Shown here piece after piece: positions 1 through 7,865 of a stretch of DNA of 64,000 nucleotides; the first letter of the stretch is position 1; each line of letters starts with the position of its first letter. The position numbers were made by a program, and so were the translations under genes. Source of the stretch: Pseudolabrys sp. (GTDB lineage Bacteria > Pseudomonadota > Alphaproteobacteria > Rhizobiales > Xanthobacteraceae); contig JAHCKG010000003.1 of the NCBI GenBank assembly GCA_026125895.1, positions 1-64,000 on the forward strand, in the 5' to 3' direction. The notes under the pieces were generated by a model, which made no database searches, was not told the DNA's origin, and saw nothing but the letters and a program-made list of their open reading frames with translations.

Positions 1-261
1 GTCGGCATGGGCGTGATGCCGCTGAACTTCGAGGAAGGCACGTCGTGGCAGTCGCTCGGCCTCAAGGGCGACGAGAAGGTCACGATCCGCGGCCTCGAGG
101 GCGACCTCAAGCCGCGCCAGAAGCTGACCGCCGAGATCACGATGGGCGACGGCAGCGTCAAGAAGGTGCCGCTGATCTGCCGCATCGACACGCTGGATGA
201 GCTCGAATACTTCCGCTCGGGCGGCATTCTGCAATACGTGCTGCGCCATCTGGCGGCGTAA
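1..261 (+). CDS. acnA: Aconitate hydratase, C-terminal fragment (5' end outside window)
   Basis: This is the last 86 codons of a reading frame that is open at the window edge and stops with TAA at 259-261. The translated end (GVMPLNFEEGTSWQSLGL, then a GDGSVKKVPL strand and the ending RSGGILQYVLRHLAA) is characteristic of the swivelling C-terminal domain of AcnA/IRP1-type aconitases, which interconvert citrate and isocitrate in the TCA cycle. The [4Fe-4S] cysteines lie upstream and cannot be checked. A hairpin terminator follows directly. The window also carries mdh, sucCDAB and lpd, so several TCA enzymes lie within about 23 kb. Confidence 0.93.
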   Translation, partial: VGMGVMPLNFEEGTSWQSLGLKGDEKVTIRGLEGDLKPRQKLTAEITMGDGSVKKVPLICRIDTLDELEYFRSGGILQYVLRHLAA

Positions 262-288
262 AATCCTTAACCCGCATCGGCTAAACGT

Positions 289-322
289 CACCCGCCCCTC
301 ACCGCGAAGTGAGTGGCGGGTG
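289..322 (+). terminator. Hairpin terminator of acnA
   Basis: A 14-base arm (289-302) pairs with 309-322 with a single mismatch around a 6-base loop. The downstream run ATTTACTTTTC is T-rich but interrupted. It sits 27 bases after the acnA stop, so it probably ends that transcript. Confidence 0.7.
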
Positions 323-395
323 ATTTACTTTTCACCCATATAATGGCCTCGGGTCCGACCGGGGGGTGGAACGCCCGGATCGTGGATTTTGTGCT

Positions 396-1169
396 ATGAA
401 TCTCCGCCGCCTCAGCCTGTCCCTCGCCGTTGTCTGCGCGTCGCTGGCCGTCACCGGTCCGCTGGCGGCCGGCGAACCGAAGGCCGTGGTCGAGCTGTTC
501 ACCAGCCAGGGGTGTTCGTCCTGTCCGCCGGCCGACAAGCTGCTCGGCTCGCTGGTGCATGATCCGTCCGTGATCGCGCTGAGCCTGCCCGTCGATTACT
601 GGGACTATCTCGGCTGGAAGGATACGCTGGCGCTGCACGGTCACGCCAAGCGTCAGCGCGCCTATTCGGTGGCGCGCGGCGACCGCGCCGTCTACACGCC
701 GCAGGCCGTGGTCAACGGCGTGGTGCACGCGCTCGGCAGCGACAAGAGCGCGATCGAGAAGGCCATCGCCGACAGCCGTGCGAGCGCCAAGCCGCTGACG
801 GTGCCGGTGTCGATCAAGGTGCAGGGCGACAAGGTCGTCGTCGATGTGCCGGCCGGCACGGTCGATGGCGCCGGCGCCGAGGTCTGGTTGTGCCCGGTCA
901 CCGGCAAGGTGCAGGTCACGGTCGGCCGCGGCGAGAACAGCGGCAAGGCGCTGACCTACTACAACGTTGTGCGGCGCTGGGTGAAACTCGGCACCTGGAC
1001 CGGCAAGGCCGAGAGCTTCAGCGTAGCGCTCAACGAGTTGCCGAACGCCAACCTTCCGCTCCAAGACATCGACCGGTTGGTCGTGATCGTTCAGGACGGC
1101 AGCAAGGACAAGCCCGGCCTCATGGTCGGCGCCGCGACCGTGGCGTTGAAGGACGGCCCGGCGCTCTGA
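396..1169 (+). CDS. DUF1223 family secreted thioredoxin-like protein
   Basis: The product is 257 residues. An N-terminal signal peptide (MNLRRLSLSL then a hydrophobic stretch ending near LAAGEPKA) implies export to the periplasm. The mature protein begins with a thioredoxin-like strand (VVELFTSQGC) followed by CSSCPP; Cys40 and Cys43 form a CxxC pair as in DUF1223 proteins. The family is common in alphaproteobacteria and has no firmly assigned reaction; a thiol redox role is inference from the CxxC. I chose ATG 396 over an upstream GTG at 366 because 396 places the basic n-region of the signal peptide at the start. It stands alone between two terminators. Confidence 0.85.
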   Translation: MNLRRLSLSLAVVCASLAVTGPLAAGEPKAVVELFTSQGCSSCPPADKLLGSLVHDPSVIALSLPVDYWDYLGWKDTLALHGHAKRQRAYSVARGDRAVYTPQAVVNGVVHALGSDKSAIEKAIADSRASAKPLTVPVSIKVQGDKVVVDVPAGTVDGAGAEVWLCPVTGKVQVTVGRGENSGKALTYYNVVRRWVKLGTWTGKAESFSVALNELPNANLPLQDIDRLVVIVQDGSKDKPGLMVGAATVALKDGPAL

Positions 1170-1182
1170 CGTCTCCCGTCAT

Positions 1183-1206
1183 GCTCCGCGGAAGCGGAGC
1201 TTTCTC
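1183..1206 (+). terminator. Terminator of DUF1223 gene
   Basis: GCTCCGC (1183-1189) pairs perfectly with GCGGAGC (1194-1200) around a GGAA tetraloop, followed by TTTCTC. It lies 13 bases after the stop codon. Confidence 0.65.
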
Positions 1207-1230
1207 GATCCGCACTGTCATTCCCCGCAC

Positions 1231-1262
1231 AAAAAAATCGGGCCGGCGTTGAGCCGGCCCGA
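1231..1262 (-). terminator. Strong intrinsic terminator on the minus strand
   Basis: TCGGGCCGGC (1238-1247) and GCCGGCCCGA (1253-1262) form a perfect 10-bp stem with a 5-base loop. Read on the minus strand, the stem is followed directly by seven Ts (1237-1231). No minus-strand protein gene ends here; the nearest one upstream on that strand stops at 2067, beyond DUF2794. The terminator therefore most likely serves a non-coding transcript. Confidence 0.85.
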
Positions 1263-1400
1263 AGGCATAGGGGATTGAATCGAACGCTACTCAACTTGAA
1301 CTCAGTCGGCCCGGTCCGAAGATCCCCGGGGGGCTGGGGGGCTGAGGATCCGGAGATCGAACCGGACCGGGCCTTGAGGCAACGCTCGATTTATCCCAAG
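1231..1400 (-). ncRNA. Candidate small structured RNA ending at the 1231-1262 terminator
   Basis: Reading the minus strand, nested complementary arms form one long rod. The outer pair is 1393-1397 with 1271-1275. Next, 1386-1391 pairs with 1278-1283 (6 bp perfect). An asymmetric open region follows. Then 1375-1378 pairs with 1301-1304, a perfect 11-bp stem joins 1363-1373 to 1308-1318, and 1346-1350 pairs with 1321-1325 at the tip. A perfect terminator with T7 follows. A closing stem, central bubble and long apical hairpin resemble the architecture of 6S RNA, but I do not see a sequence match I could defend, and alphaproteobacterial ssrS usually lies elsewhere. The 5' end is approximate and no clear promoter was found. 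Confidence 0.55.
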
Positions 1401-1595
1401 GGCTCATGACCGGCACTTGACCGAAATTGGGCGTTATTGTGGGAGGAATTGACGAGTTCGTGAAGGCGAACGGCCTGTTTCCCGCGGTTATCGGCGCCAT
1501 GTTGCTGGGATCAGCCTCGTGAATTCAGGGGCAAATCAGGGACTTGCCGTCGCCGCGCTGCGGCGCAATCATTGCCGCACAGGACAGGAGGCCGC

Positions 1596-1982
1596 ATGAC
1601 GTTCGGTTCCGGCGATAGCGACCAGCCGACAGGGAGCGGCGCCTTCGGGCGCGGCCCGGCCGCTCCCGCCAATTACCTCAACCAGGTCACGTTCAACCGC
1701 CGCGAACTCAATCGCATTCTCGACCTCTACGGCCGCATGGTCGCCGCCGGCGAATGGCGCGACTACGCCATCGACTTCCTCAAGGATCGTGCCGTGTTCT
1801 CGGTCTTCCGCCGCGCCTCGGAAGTGCCGTTGTACCGCATCGAGAAGAACCCGAAGCTGGCGCAGAAGCAGGGCGCCTACAGCGTCATCTCCGCGACCGG
1901 CCTCATCCTGCGCCGCGGTCCCGAACTCGACCGTGTGCTGCGCGTGCTCGACAAGCCGCAACTCGCTTTCGCGGCGGGCTGA
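1596..1982 (+). CDS. DUF2794 family protein
   Basis: A 128-residue protein without signal peptide or membrane segment. The conserved part starts near residue 30 with a QVTFNRRELNRILDLYGRMV segment, followed by AGEWRDYAIDFL and an ending that includes GAYSVISATGLILRRGPEL. This matches the small alphaproteobacterial family DUF2794, whose function is unknown. I chose ATG 1596 because AGGAG (1586-1590) sits five bases upstream; a TTG at 1572 is less likely. The gene faces the acetyltransferase at 2067 and a hairpin repeat lies between them. Confidence 0.85.
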   Translation: MTFGSGDSDQPTGSGAFGRGPAAPANYLNQVTFNRRELNRILDLYGRMVAAGEWRDYAIDFLKDRAVFSVFRRASEVPLYRIEKNPKLAQKQGAYSVISATGLILRRGPELDRVLRVLDKPQLAFAAG

Positions 1983-2012
1983 TCATCGCCTTCGCACATT
2001 CGGAGTTCTTGG

Positions 2013-2063
2013 CGTCCCGGTTCTGCGTCGCGTCATTTCATGCCGCGACGCGCCCGGGACAAG
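2013..2063. repeat. Palindromic intergenic repeat (short copy of the 13326 type)
   Basis: CGTCCCGG at the left and CCGGGACAAG at the right flank an inner GCGTCGCG/CGCGACGC stem, giving an almost continuous 15-bp hairpin. Both ends match those of the longer element at 13326-13449. It lies between convergent genes and may also act as a terminator. Confidence 0.7.
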
Positions 2064-2066
2064 TGC

Positions 2067-2588
2067 CTATGGCGCCGCCGTGTCGCCCTTGCCGAGCGGC
2101 AACTGCATCTGCACGGTGTCGAGCCAGCGGCCGAACTTGTAGCCCACCGCCTTGAACACGCCGGCGTCGCGGAAGCCGCAGGATCTGTGCAGCCCGATCG
2201 AGCCGGCCTGCGCCGAATCGCCGATCACCGCCATCATCTGCCGGAAGCCGGCCTGTGCGGCGAGGCGAATCAGCTCCTGCATCAGCGCCTTGCCGATGCC
2301 GCGCTTGTGCATCGCCGGGTCGATGTAGATCGAATCCTCGACGGTGAAACGATAGGCCGGGCGCTCGCGGAACGGTCCGGCATAGGCGTAGCCGGCGACT
2401 TTGCCGTCGATCTCGGCGACGATGTAGGGGAACGGTCCGCTGCGCAGTTTCTCGTAGCGGCGCAGCATTTCCGCTTCGCCCGGTGGCTCGAGCTCGAAGG
2501 TCGCGGTGCCTGTTTCGACCGCGTGCGCGTAGATGCGGGCGATCGCCGGGATATCGGCGGGCGTGGTCGGGCGGATCGACAGGGTCAT
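2067..2588 (-). CDS. GNAT N-acetyltransferase, phosphinothricin acetyltransferase-like
   Basis: A 173-residue single-domain GNAT enzyme using acetyl-CoA. The start SIRPTTPADIPAIARIYAHA, then TFELEPP, the EDSIYIDPAMHKRGIGKALM segment (acetyl-CoA pyrophosphate loop R-G-I-G-K-A) and the SIGLHRSCGFRDAGVF segment follow the order of the Pat/Bar/YncA branch. These enzymes acetylate small amines such as phosphinothricin or methionine sulfone; the actual substrate here cannot be read from sequence. It is monocistronic and convergent with DUF2794. Confidence 0.88.
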   Translation of the reverse strand: MTLSIRPTTPADIPAIARIYAHAVETGTATFELEPPGEAEMLRRYEKLRSGPFPYIVAEIDGKVAGYAYAGPFRERPAYRFTVEDSIYIDPAMHKRGIGKALMQELIRLAAQAGFRQMMAVIGDSAQAGSIGLHRSCGFRDAGVFKAVGYKFGRWLDTVQMQLPLGKGDTAAP

Positions 2589-2713
2589 GGGACTGGCTTC
2601 TTGGGAACAACGTGGCCGGATGGATCATGGGAAGCGATATCAGTCATCAAAGAATATCGCTGGATCGAACGGCGTCCAGTCGCGTCCAATAGGGTGCCCC
2701 CGGGAGAAAATGC

Positions 2714-3349
2714 ATGCTCACGCTCTACTACGCCACCGACACCTGCGCGCTGGCTTCGCATATCGCGCTCAAGGATGCCGGCGCCGGCTATCGCCTGCAC
2801 CGCATCGATTTCGCCAGGGCGCAGCAGCGCTCCGACGACTATCTGGCGCTCAATCCGAAGGGCCGCGTGCCGGCCTTGGCGACGCCCGAGGGCATCCTCA
2901 CCGAGACGCCGGCCATCCTCGCCTATATCGCGCAGGCCTATCCGCAGGCCGGCCTGGCGCCGGCGGATCCGTTCCGCTTCGCCAAGGTGCAGGAGTTCAA
3001 CTCCTATCTGTGCTCGACGCTGCACGTCGCGCACGCCCACCGCATGCGCGGCTATCGCTGGGCCGACGACGAAGCGGCGATCGAGGCGATGAAGCGCAAG
3101 GTGCCGCAGTCGGTGAGCGCCTGCTACGACTACGTCGAGAGCCAGATCGTCGGTCTGTGGGTGATGGGCGGCGAATACACGATTGCCGATGCCTACCTGT
3201 TCACGGTGGCGCAATGGCTCGAAGGCGACGGCGTCGATCCGGCGCGCTATCCCAAGGTCGTGGCGCACCGCGCCCGCATGGCGGCGCGGCCCAACGTGGC
3301 GGCCGCGATCGCGGAAGAGTTCGCGCTCAAGGCAGAAAAGTCGGCATGA
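2714..3349 (+). CDS. Glutathione S-transferase family protein
   Basis: A 211-residue cytosolic protein with an N-terminal thioredoxin-like domain (about 1-80) and an all-helical C-terminal domain. The start LTLYYATDTCALASHIAL places Cys11 where beta-class bacterial GSTs have their catalytic cysteine, and NPKGRVPAL provides the cis-proline loop that binds glutathione. GGEYTIADAYLF is the usual C-terminal motif with a buried Asp. It probably conjugates or reduces electrophiles with glutathione; the substrate is unknown. GGGAGA lies just upstream of ATG 2714. The gene ends at a shared bidirectional terminator. Confidence 0.88.
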   Translation: MLTLYYATDTCALASHIALKDAGAGYRLHRIDFARAQQRSDDYLALNPKGRVPALATPEGILTETPAILAYIAQAYPQAGLAPADPFRFAKVQEFNSYLCSTLHVAHAHRMRGYRWADDEAAIEAMKRKVPQSVSACYDYVESQIVGLWVMGGEYTIADAYLFTVAQWLEGDGVDPARYPKVVAHRARMAARPNVAAAIAEEFALKAEKSA

Positions 3350-3353
3350 AAAA

Positions 3354-3380
3354 AACGCCCCGGCTTTGGGCCGGGGCGTT
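3354..3380. terminator. Bidirectional terminator between GST and Bax-inhibitor-1 genes
   Basis: AACGCCCCGGC (3354-3364) pairs perfectly with 3370-3380. On the minus strand the stem is followed by a run of Ts (complement of the A run at 3349-3355); on the plus strand by CGATTTG. It serves two convergent genes. Confidence 0.88.
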
Positions 3381-3419
3381 CGATTTGAGTACCTGGTTCC
3401 GTTCGTTAGTGGCGGCGCG

Positions 3420-4175
3420 TTAGCGCCGATCGCCTAAGAAGCGCAGCATGAACAGGAACAGGTTGATGAAGTCGAGGTAGAGCGTCAGCGCGCCCATGAC
3501 CGACTTGCGGCCGGCGATGGTGCCGTCATCGTTGACGTCGTACATCTCCTTGATCTTCTGGGTATCCCAGGCGGTGAGGCCGGCGAAGATCAGGACGCCG
3601 ATCGCCGAGATGGCGAAGTCGAGGCCCGAACTCTTGAGGAAGATGTTGACGATCATCGCCAGGATCAGGCCGAACAGGCCCATGATCAGGAACGAGCCGA
3701 TCGGCGACAGGTCACGCTGCGTGGTGTAGCCGTACAGGCTCAACGCGCCGAACGACGCCGCCGAGATGAAGAAGGTGCGGGCGATCGAAGCGTGGGTGTA
3801 GGTCAGGAACACCGACGACAGCATGACGCCGAGCAGCGCCGCGTAGACCATGAACAGGCCGAGCGCCGTTGCCGGCTGCATCGCGTGCACCCTGAAGCTC
3901 AGGAAGAACACGATGCCCAGCGTCGCGAGGAACAGTACGATCATGACGGGGCCGCCGTAGATCGTCTGGCCGAACGAGGTCAGCGCGAGCTGGCCGGCGC
4001 CGGTGGTCTGCACCGCGGCGTTGAAGGTCAACCAGCTGACGACGCCGGTCAGAGCGACGCCGGCCGCCATGTAGTTGTAAACGCGGAGCATGTAGGCGCG
4101 CAGGCCCGCATCGATCTCCGCGGTGCGCGTGGCGAAGCCGCCGCGGGCCGCTACGTTACGGTCGAAATCCGACAT
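3420..4175 (-). CDS. Bax inhibitor-1/YccA family membrane protein
   Basis: A 251-residue integral membrane protein with about seven hydrophobic segments starting near residue 30 (RVYNYMAAGVALTGVVSWLT) and ending with TLYLDFINLFLFMLRFLG. The order of segments, GLTAWDTQKIKEMY in the last third and the C-terminal LYLDFINLFL motif are typical of BI-1 (TMBIM/YccA) proteins, pH-sensitive calcium-leak channels or regulators of membrane proteases. I chose ATG 4175 (MSDFDRNVAARGG), preceded by AGAGGGA; a frame extending to 4325 carries an unlikely Arg/Ser-rich leader. It ends at the 3354-3380 terminator. Confidence 0.92.
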   Translation of the reverse strand: MSDFDRNVAARGGFATRTAEIDAGLRAYMLRVYNYMAAGVALTGVVSWLTFNAAVQTTGAGQLALTSFGQTIYGGPVMIVLFLATLGIVFFLSFRVHAMQPATALGLFMVYAALLGVMLSSVFLTYTHASIARTFFISAASFGALSLYGYTTQRDLSPIGSFLIMGLFGLILAMIVNIFLKSSGLDFAISAIGVLIFAGLTAWDTQKIKEMYDVNDDGTIAGRKSVMGALTLYLDFINLFLFMLRFLGDRR

Positions 4176-4376
4176 CGAAGTATCCCTCTCTATGTGCCGG
4201 CGATGGTCAGGTGACGGTGCCGGCTCACGTCTGGCGCTTTGGCTGTGGCCGCTGCGCTCGTGCCCCGAATGTAATCGCTGCGGAGGTTTCACGCCAGATA
4301 TGGCCGCACCAAGACGCCCCGACATTGCCGAATATTAACCTATCGGGAGAGGCCGGATTCTCACGCAAAAACAAGG

Positions 4377-4410
4377 ATTCGGCCGCCGGCGGCAACCGGC
4401 GCGGCCGAAT
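4377..4410 (-). terminator. Hairpin after the ABC permease gene
   Basis: ATTCGGCCG (4377-4385) pairs with CGGCCGAAT (4402-4410) around a GC-rich inner hairpin. On the minus strand it is followed by CCTTGTTTTTG. It lies 40 bases beyond the permease stop codon. Confidence 0.6.
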
Positions 4411-4450
4411 GTCGCTGGCAGACCAAGGCGTTAGCCTAGGGGGTGTTAGC

Positions 4451-6988
4451 CTAGAGATTGCGCAGCACCGGCGCCGGCTTCTGGCCCAGCGCCGAGAAGG
4501 TGCCGGCGAGCCCGAGCACGACCGTCACCAGCACCGCGGCGAGCGTCGCCGCCAGCGCCGATGCCGGCTGCCAGACGAAAGGCAGGTGCATCAGCTCGGT
4601 GACGATCAGCCAGCCGGCGGCCGTGCCGCTGAGCACGCCGAACACGGCGGTCGCCGCCGCGATCAGGAGGTACTCGATGGTGTAGGCGCCGACGAGTCGC
4701 AGCCTTGTTGCCCCCAGCGTCTTGAGGATGACGGCGTCGTAGACTCTGGTGTGATGGCCGGCGGCGAGCGCGCCGCCGAGCACCAAAGCCGCGACCAGCA
4801 GCGTCAGGCCGGAGGCGCCGCGGATCGCCAGCACCAGATTGCCGACCAGTTCACCGATGGCGTCGAGCGCGTCCTTGACGCGCACAGTGGTGATCATCGG
4901 GAAATCCTGGGCCAGCGAGCGGATGATGGCGTTCTCCTGCGCCGTGGATGACTTGCCGTCGGGGAAGGTCAAAGTCGCCAGCCGCGTATGCGGTGCGCCG
5001 TCGAACACATGCGGCGAATAGACGAGCACGAAGTTGATGCTCAGGCTCTGCCAATCGACGGTGCGCAGATTGGCGATGGTCGCGGTGATGTCGCGGCCGA
5101 GCACGTTGACGGTGATGCTGTCGCCGATCTTGAGGCCGAGGCCGTCGGCGATCTTCTTTTCGAACGACACCAGCGGCGGGCCGCGATAGTCCGGATCCCA
5201 CCATTTGCCTTCCGCGAGGCGCGATCCGTTCGGCACCACGCTCGAATAGGTGATGCCGCGGTCGCTTTGCAGCACCCAGGCGGCTTCTTCCGCCGGTTTC
5301 AGGTCCTGCGCCGACACCTTGCGTGCCGAGACGATGCGGCCGCGCAGCATCGGCACTTCGTCGAGCTTGGCGTCCGGCGCCTGTTTGGCGACGAAGGCGT
5401 CGAAGGCCGGCGCCTTGTCCGACGGGATATCGAGGAAATAGAAGGCCGGCGCCTTGGCGGGCAGTTCATTGGCGAACTGGTTGCGCAAATTGCCGTCGAT
5501 CTCGATGACGGTGACGAGCAGCGCGATGCCGAGACCGAGCGACAGCACGATGGTCGGCGTCAGCGCGCCGGGGCGATGAATGTTGGCGATCGCCATGCGC
5601 AATCCGGTCGAGCGCACGCGTGGCATGCGGCGGGCGATGGCCATGACCAGCGAGCCGACCAGGCGCAGCAGCACGAACACCGCGGCGGCGACGCCGACAT
5701 AGATCAGCGCGACACGGCGGTCATAGGCGAGCAGCACGGCGAGCGTGCCGAGCGCGGCCACTGCGAGTGCGGTGAGCGCGATGTAGCTGCGCCGGGGCCA
5801 TGTCGGCTGCGCCGCGACGACGTCGCGAAACAACGCGCCGACCGGCACGTCATGGGCGCGGCCGAGCGGCCACAGCGCGAAGGCCAGCGCCGTCAGCAGG
5901 CCATAGACCAGCGACAGAACGAGTTCGGGCACATGCACGGCCGGCACGATCGGCAGCGGAATGATCGAGCCGAAGGTCCACACCACGGCGAAAGGCAGGA
6001 TGGCGCCGAGGACGGCGCCGATGACGCCGCCGATCAGCGCCAGGATGACGACCTGCGTCAGGTAGATCGCGAAGACGCGGCGGCCGCTGGCGCCCAGCGC
6101 CTTGAGCGTGGCGATGGTGGCGCGGCGGCGGTCGAGATGGCTCTTCACCGCATTGCCGACGCCGACGCCGCCGACCAGCAGCGCGGTGAGGCCGACGATG
6201 GTGAGGAACTGCGTAAAGCGCTCGACATTGCGCTCGAGCTGCGGCGAGGCGTTGGTGCGGTTGCGGATTTCCCAGCCGGCTTCCGGCAGCTTGGCGCGGG
6301 CCTCCGCGGTGACGGCCTTGACGGCCTGTTCGCTGCCTTCGCCCGGCAGTTTAACCTGATAGCGCCAGCGCACCAGGCTGCCGGGCTGCAACAGGCCGGT
6401 GTCGCGTAGCGCTGCCTCGCTGATCATGAGGCGCGGGCCGAAGCCGAGGCCGACCGCGAGCTTGTCCGGTTCGTCGGTCAGCGAGGCGCGGATGACGAAG
6501 GCGGTGTTGCCGACGGTGAGGCGCGCGCCGGGCTTGATGTCGAGCCGCGCCAGCAGCGTCGGATCGGCGACCGCGCCGTAGACACCGTCGCGCTTGGCGA
6601 GCGCTTCATCGAGCGGGCCGGCGGGATCGAGCGTCGTCTTGCCGAACAGCGGATAGGCGCTATCGACGGCCTTGAGCTCAACCAGCGTCGCATCGCCGCT
6701 GTCGGTGCGCGACATGGCGCGCAGGCTGGCGGCCTGCGAGACCTCGCCTTTGCTTCTGAGGTAGGCGAGTTCGTCGGGCTTGGCCTCGCGCTGAATGAGC
6801 ACGAAGGACAGATCGCCGCCGAGGATGACGCGGCCTTCGCGCGCCAGGCCGTCATTGAGGCTGGCGGCGAGCGAACCGACGCCGGCAATCGACATGGCGC
6901 CGAGCGCGATGCAGGCGATGAAGACGTAGAAGCCGGCCAGCCCGCCGCGCATTTCGCGCAAAGCGTAGCGCAAGGGGAGCCAGTTCAT
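4451..6988 (-). CDS. ybbP: FtsX-like ABC transporter permease (YbbP/COG3127 type)
   Basis: An 845-residue inner-membrane protein with the double-FtsX layout: one TM helix near residue 20, a large periplasmic MacB-like domain (about 50-260), three TM helices, further central TM helices, a second periplasmic domain (about 490-690) and a final FtsX block ending near residue 845. This is the COG3127 architecture, predicted to work with a LolD-like ATPase on lipids or lipoproteins rather than as a classical pump. The ATPase gene lies just upstream on the same strand and tesA is divergent, the same trio as E. coli tesA-ybbA-ybbP. ATG 6988 (MNWLPLRYALREMRGG) has GAGG upstream and is preferred over ATG 7003. 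Confidence 0.9.
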   Translation of the reverse strand: MNWLPLRYALREMRGGLAGFYVFIACIALGAMSIAGVGSLAASLNDGLAREGRVILGGDLSFVLIQREAKPDELAYLRSKGEVSQAASLRAMSRTDSGDATLVELKAVDSAYPLFGKTTLDPAGPLDEALAKRDGVYGAVADPTLLARLDIKPGARLTVGNTAFVIRASLTDEPDKLAVGLGFGPRLMISEAALRDTGLLQPGSLVRWRYQVKLPGEGSEQAVKAVTAEARAKLPEAGWEIRNRTNASPQLERNVERFTQFLTIVGLTALLVGGVGVGNAVKSHLDRRRATIATLKALGASGRRVFAIYLTQVVILALIGGVIGAVLGAILPFAVVWTFGSIIPLPIVPAVHVPELVLSLVYGLLTALAFALWPLGRAHDVPVGALFRDVVAAQPTWPRRSYIALTALAVAALGTLAVLLAYDRRVALIYVGVAAAVFVLLRLVGSLVMAIARRMPRVRSTGLRMAIANIHRPGALTPTIVLSLGLGIALLVTVIEIDGNLRNQFANELPAKAPAFYFLDIPSDKAPAFDAFVAKQAPDAKLDEVPMLRGRIVSARKVSAQDLKPAEEAAWVLQSDRGITYSSVVPNGSRLAEGKWWDPDYRGPPLVSFEKKIADGLGLKIGDSITVNVLGRDITATIANLRTVDWQSLSINFVLVYSPHVFDGAPHTRLATLTFPDGKSSTAQENAIIRSLAQDFPMITTVRVKDALDAIGELVGNLVLAIRGASGLTLLVAALVLGGALAAGHHTRVYDAVILKTLGATRLRLVGAYTIEYLLIAAATAVFGVLSGTAAGWLIVTELMHLPFVWQPASALAATLAAVLVTVVLGLAGTFSALGQKPAPVLRNL

Positions 6989-7022
6989 GAAGCCGCGCCT
7001 CATCGCGAAGCCTCGCGATTAT

Positions 7023-7131
7023 CGTCCCCTCCCCCCTTGTGGGGGAGGGACAGGGAAGGGGGTAGGAGTCGGGTACGGACAACAACACCGACCCCCCACC
7101 CCAACCCTCCCCCACAAGGAGGGAGGGAGCA
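7023..7131. repeat. Inverted pair of CTCCCCC(n)GGGGGAG elements
   Basis: CCCTCCCCC-CTTG-TGGGGGAGGG forms a self-complementary hairpin at the left, and an inverted copy (ACCCTCCCCCACAAGGAGGG) closes the right. The two halves can also pair with each other over the intervening 50 bases. It separates the ABC ATPase stop from the permease start, so it lies inside the presumed transcript. Confidence 0.75.
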
Positions 7132-7172
7132 GGTCGAGTGTGCGGCCACCCAGCCGATCCGATGCGACTGCA

Positions 7173-7865
7173 TCATGCTCCTGCCTCGATATGCCCCGAG
7201 CGCAGCCGCACGACGCGGCCGCATTTCTGCGCCAGCGCCGGATCGTGGGTGACGAGTACCAAAGTCGCGCCGTGCTTTTCGTAGCCGGCGAACAGGAGAT
7301 CGACGATCTGCTTGCCGGTGTCCTCGTCGAGATTGCCGGTCGGCTCATCGGCGACCAGGATCGACGGGTTCGGCGCCAGCGCGCGGGCGACCGCGACGCG
7401 CTGCTGCTCGCCGCCGGACATCTGCGCCGGATAATGATGCAGGCGGTGGCCGAGGCCGACGAGCTCGAGTTCGGCGCGGGCGCGGTCCTGGGCATCGTCG
7501 ATGCCGGCGAGTTCGAGCGGCACGGCGACGTTCTCCAGCGCCGTCATCGTCGGGATCAGGTGGAACGACTGGAAGACGATGCCGATGTTGCGGCCGCGGA
7601 AGCGCGCCAATTCGTCCTCGCTGAGACCGCCGAGCTCTTCGCCGGCCACCGTGACCGTTCCGGTGTCGGCGCGCTCGAGGCCGGCCATGACCATGAGCAA
7701 CGTCGATTTGCCGGACCCGGACGGGCCGATGAGGCCAATGGCCTCGCCCCTGCCTATATTCAGGCCGATGTCCTTGAGGATATGAACGCGGGCAGCGTCG
7801 CTGCCGAGCGAGAGATTGAGGCCGGAGAGGGCAATCGCCGGTGCCGGCTCAGAAGGTGCTTTCAT
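7173..7865 (-). CDS. ybbA: ABC transporter ATP-binding protein (YbbA/LolD type)
   Basis: A 230-residue ATPase. Walker [10 protein letters not shown] (47-55), Q-loop FQSFHL, signature MSGGEQQRV, Walker [13 protein letters not shown] and a switch histidine in VLVTHDPAL are all intact. The PTGNLD form is typical of the MacB/LolD/FtsE group that drives FtsX-like permeases, which fits the permease 184 bp downstream. ATG 7865 is chosen: the frame is open further upstream but those residues would lie in the signal-peptide region of tesA on the other strand. The start shares CATG (7863-7866) with the tesA start. Confidence 0.92.
   Translation of the reverse strand: MKAPSEPAPAIALSGLNLSLGSDAARVHILKDIGLNIGRGEAIGLIGPSGSGKSTLLMVMAGLERADTGTVTVAGEELGGLSEDELARFRGRNIGIVFQSFHLIPTMTALENVAVPLELAGIDDAQDRARAELELVGLGHRLHHYPAQMSGGEQQRVAVARALAPNPSILVADEPTGNLDEDTGKQIVDLLFAGYEKHGATLVLVTHDPALAQKCGRVVRLRSGHIEAGA

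Larger units (their letters stand above)
1170..1595. other. Gene-free 425-bp stretch with RNA signals
   Basis: No protein-coding frame here is convincing. The stretch contains the terminator of the DUF1223 gene (1183-1206), a perfect minus-strand intrinsic terminator (1231-1262), and a long nested inverted repeat (1271-1397). The last two together suggest a small RNA transcribed on the minus strand (separate entry). Confidence 0.6.

Noticed and set aside
1263-1300. A tRNA T-arm-like TTCGATTC on the minus strand
   Set aside because: No flanking stem pairs and no acceptor, D or anticodon arms can be found, so it is not a tRNA.
1271-1397. Assignment of the structured RNA as 6S RNA (ssrS), SRP RNA or tmRNA
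   Set aside because: The shape fits 6S loosely, but no defensible sequence signature was seen, and the SRP GGAAGGAAGCAGCC-type motif and tmRNA tag region are absent. Left as an unnamed candidate.
4988-6409. 473-codon plus-strand frame antisense to the ABC permease
   Set aside because: Gln/Arg/Asp-rich with no domain; it lies wholly within a well-supported permease gene.
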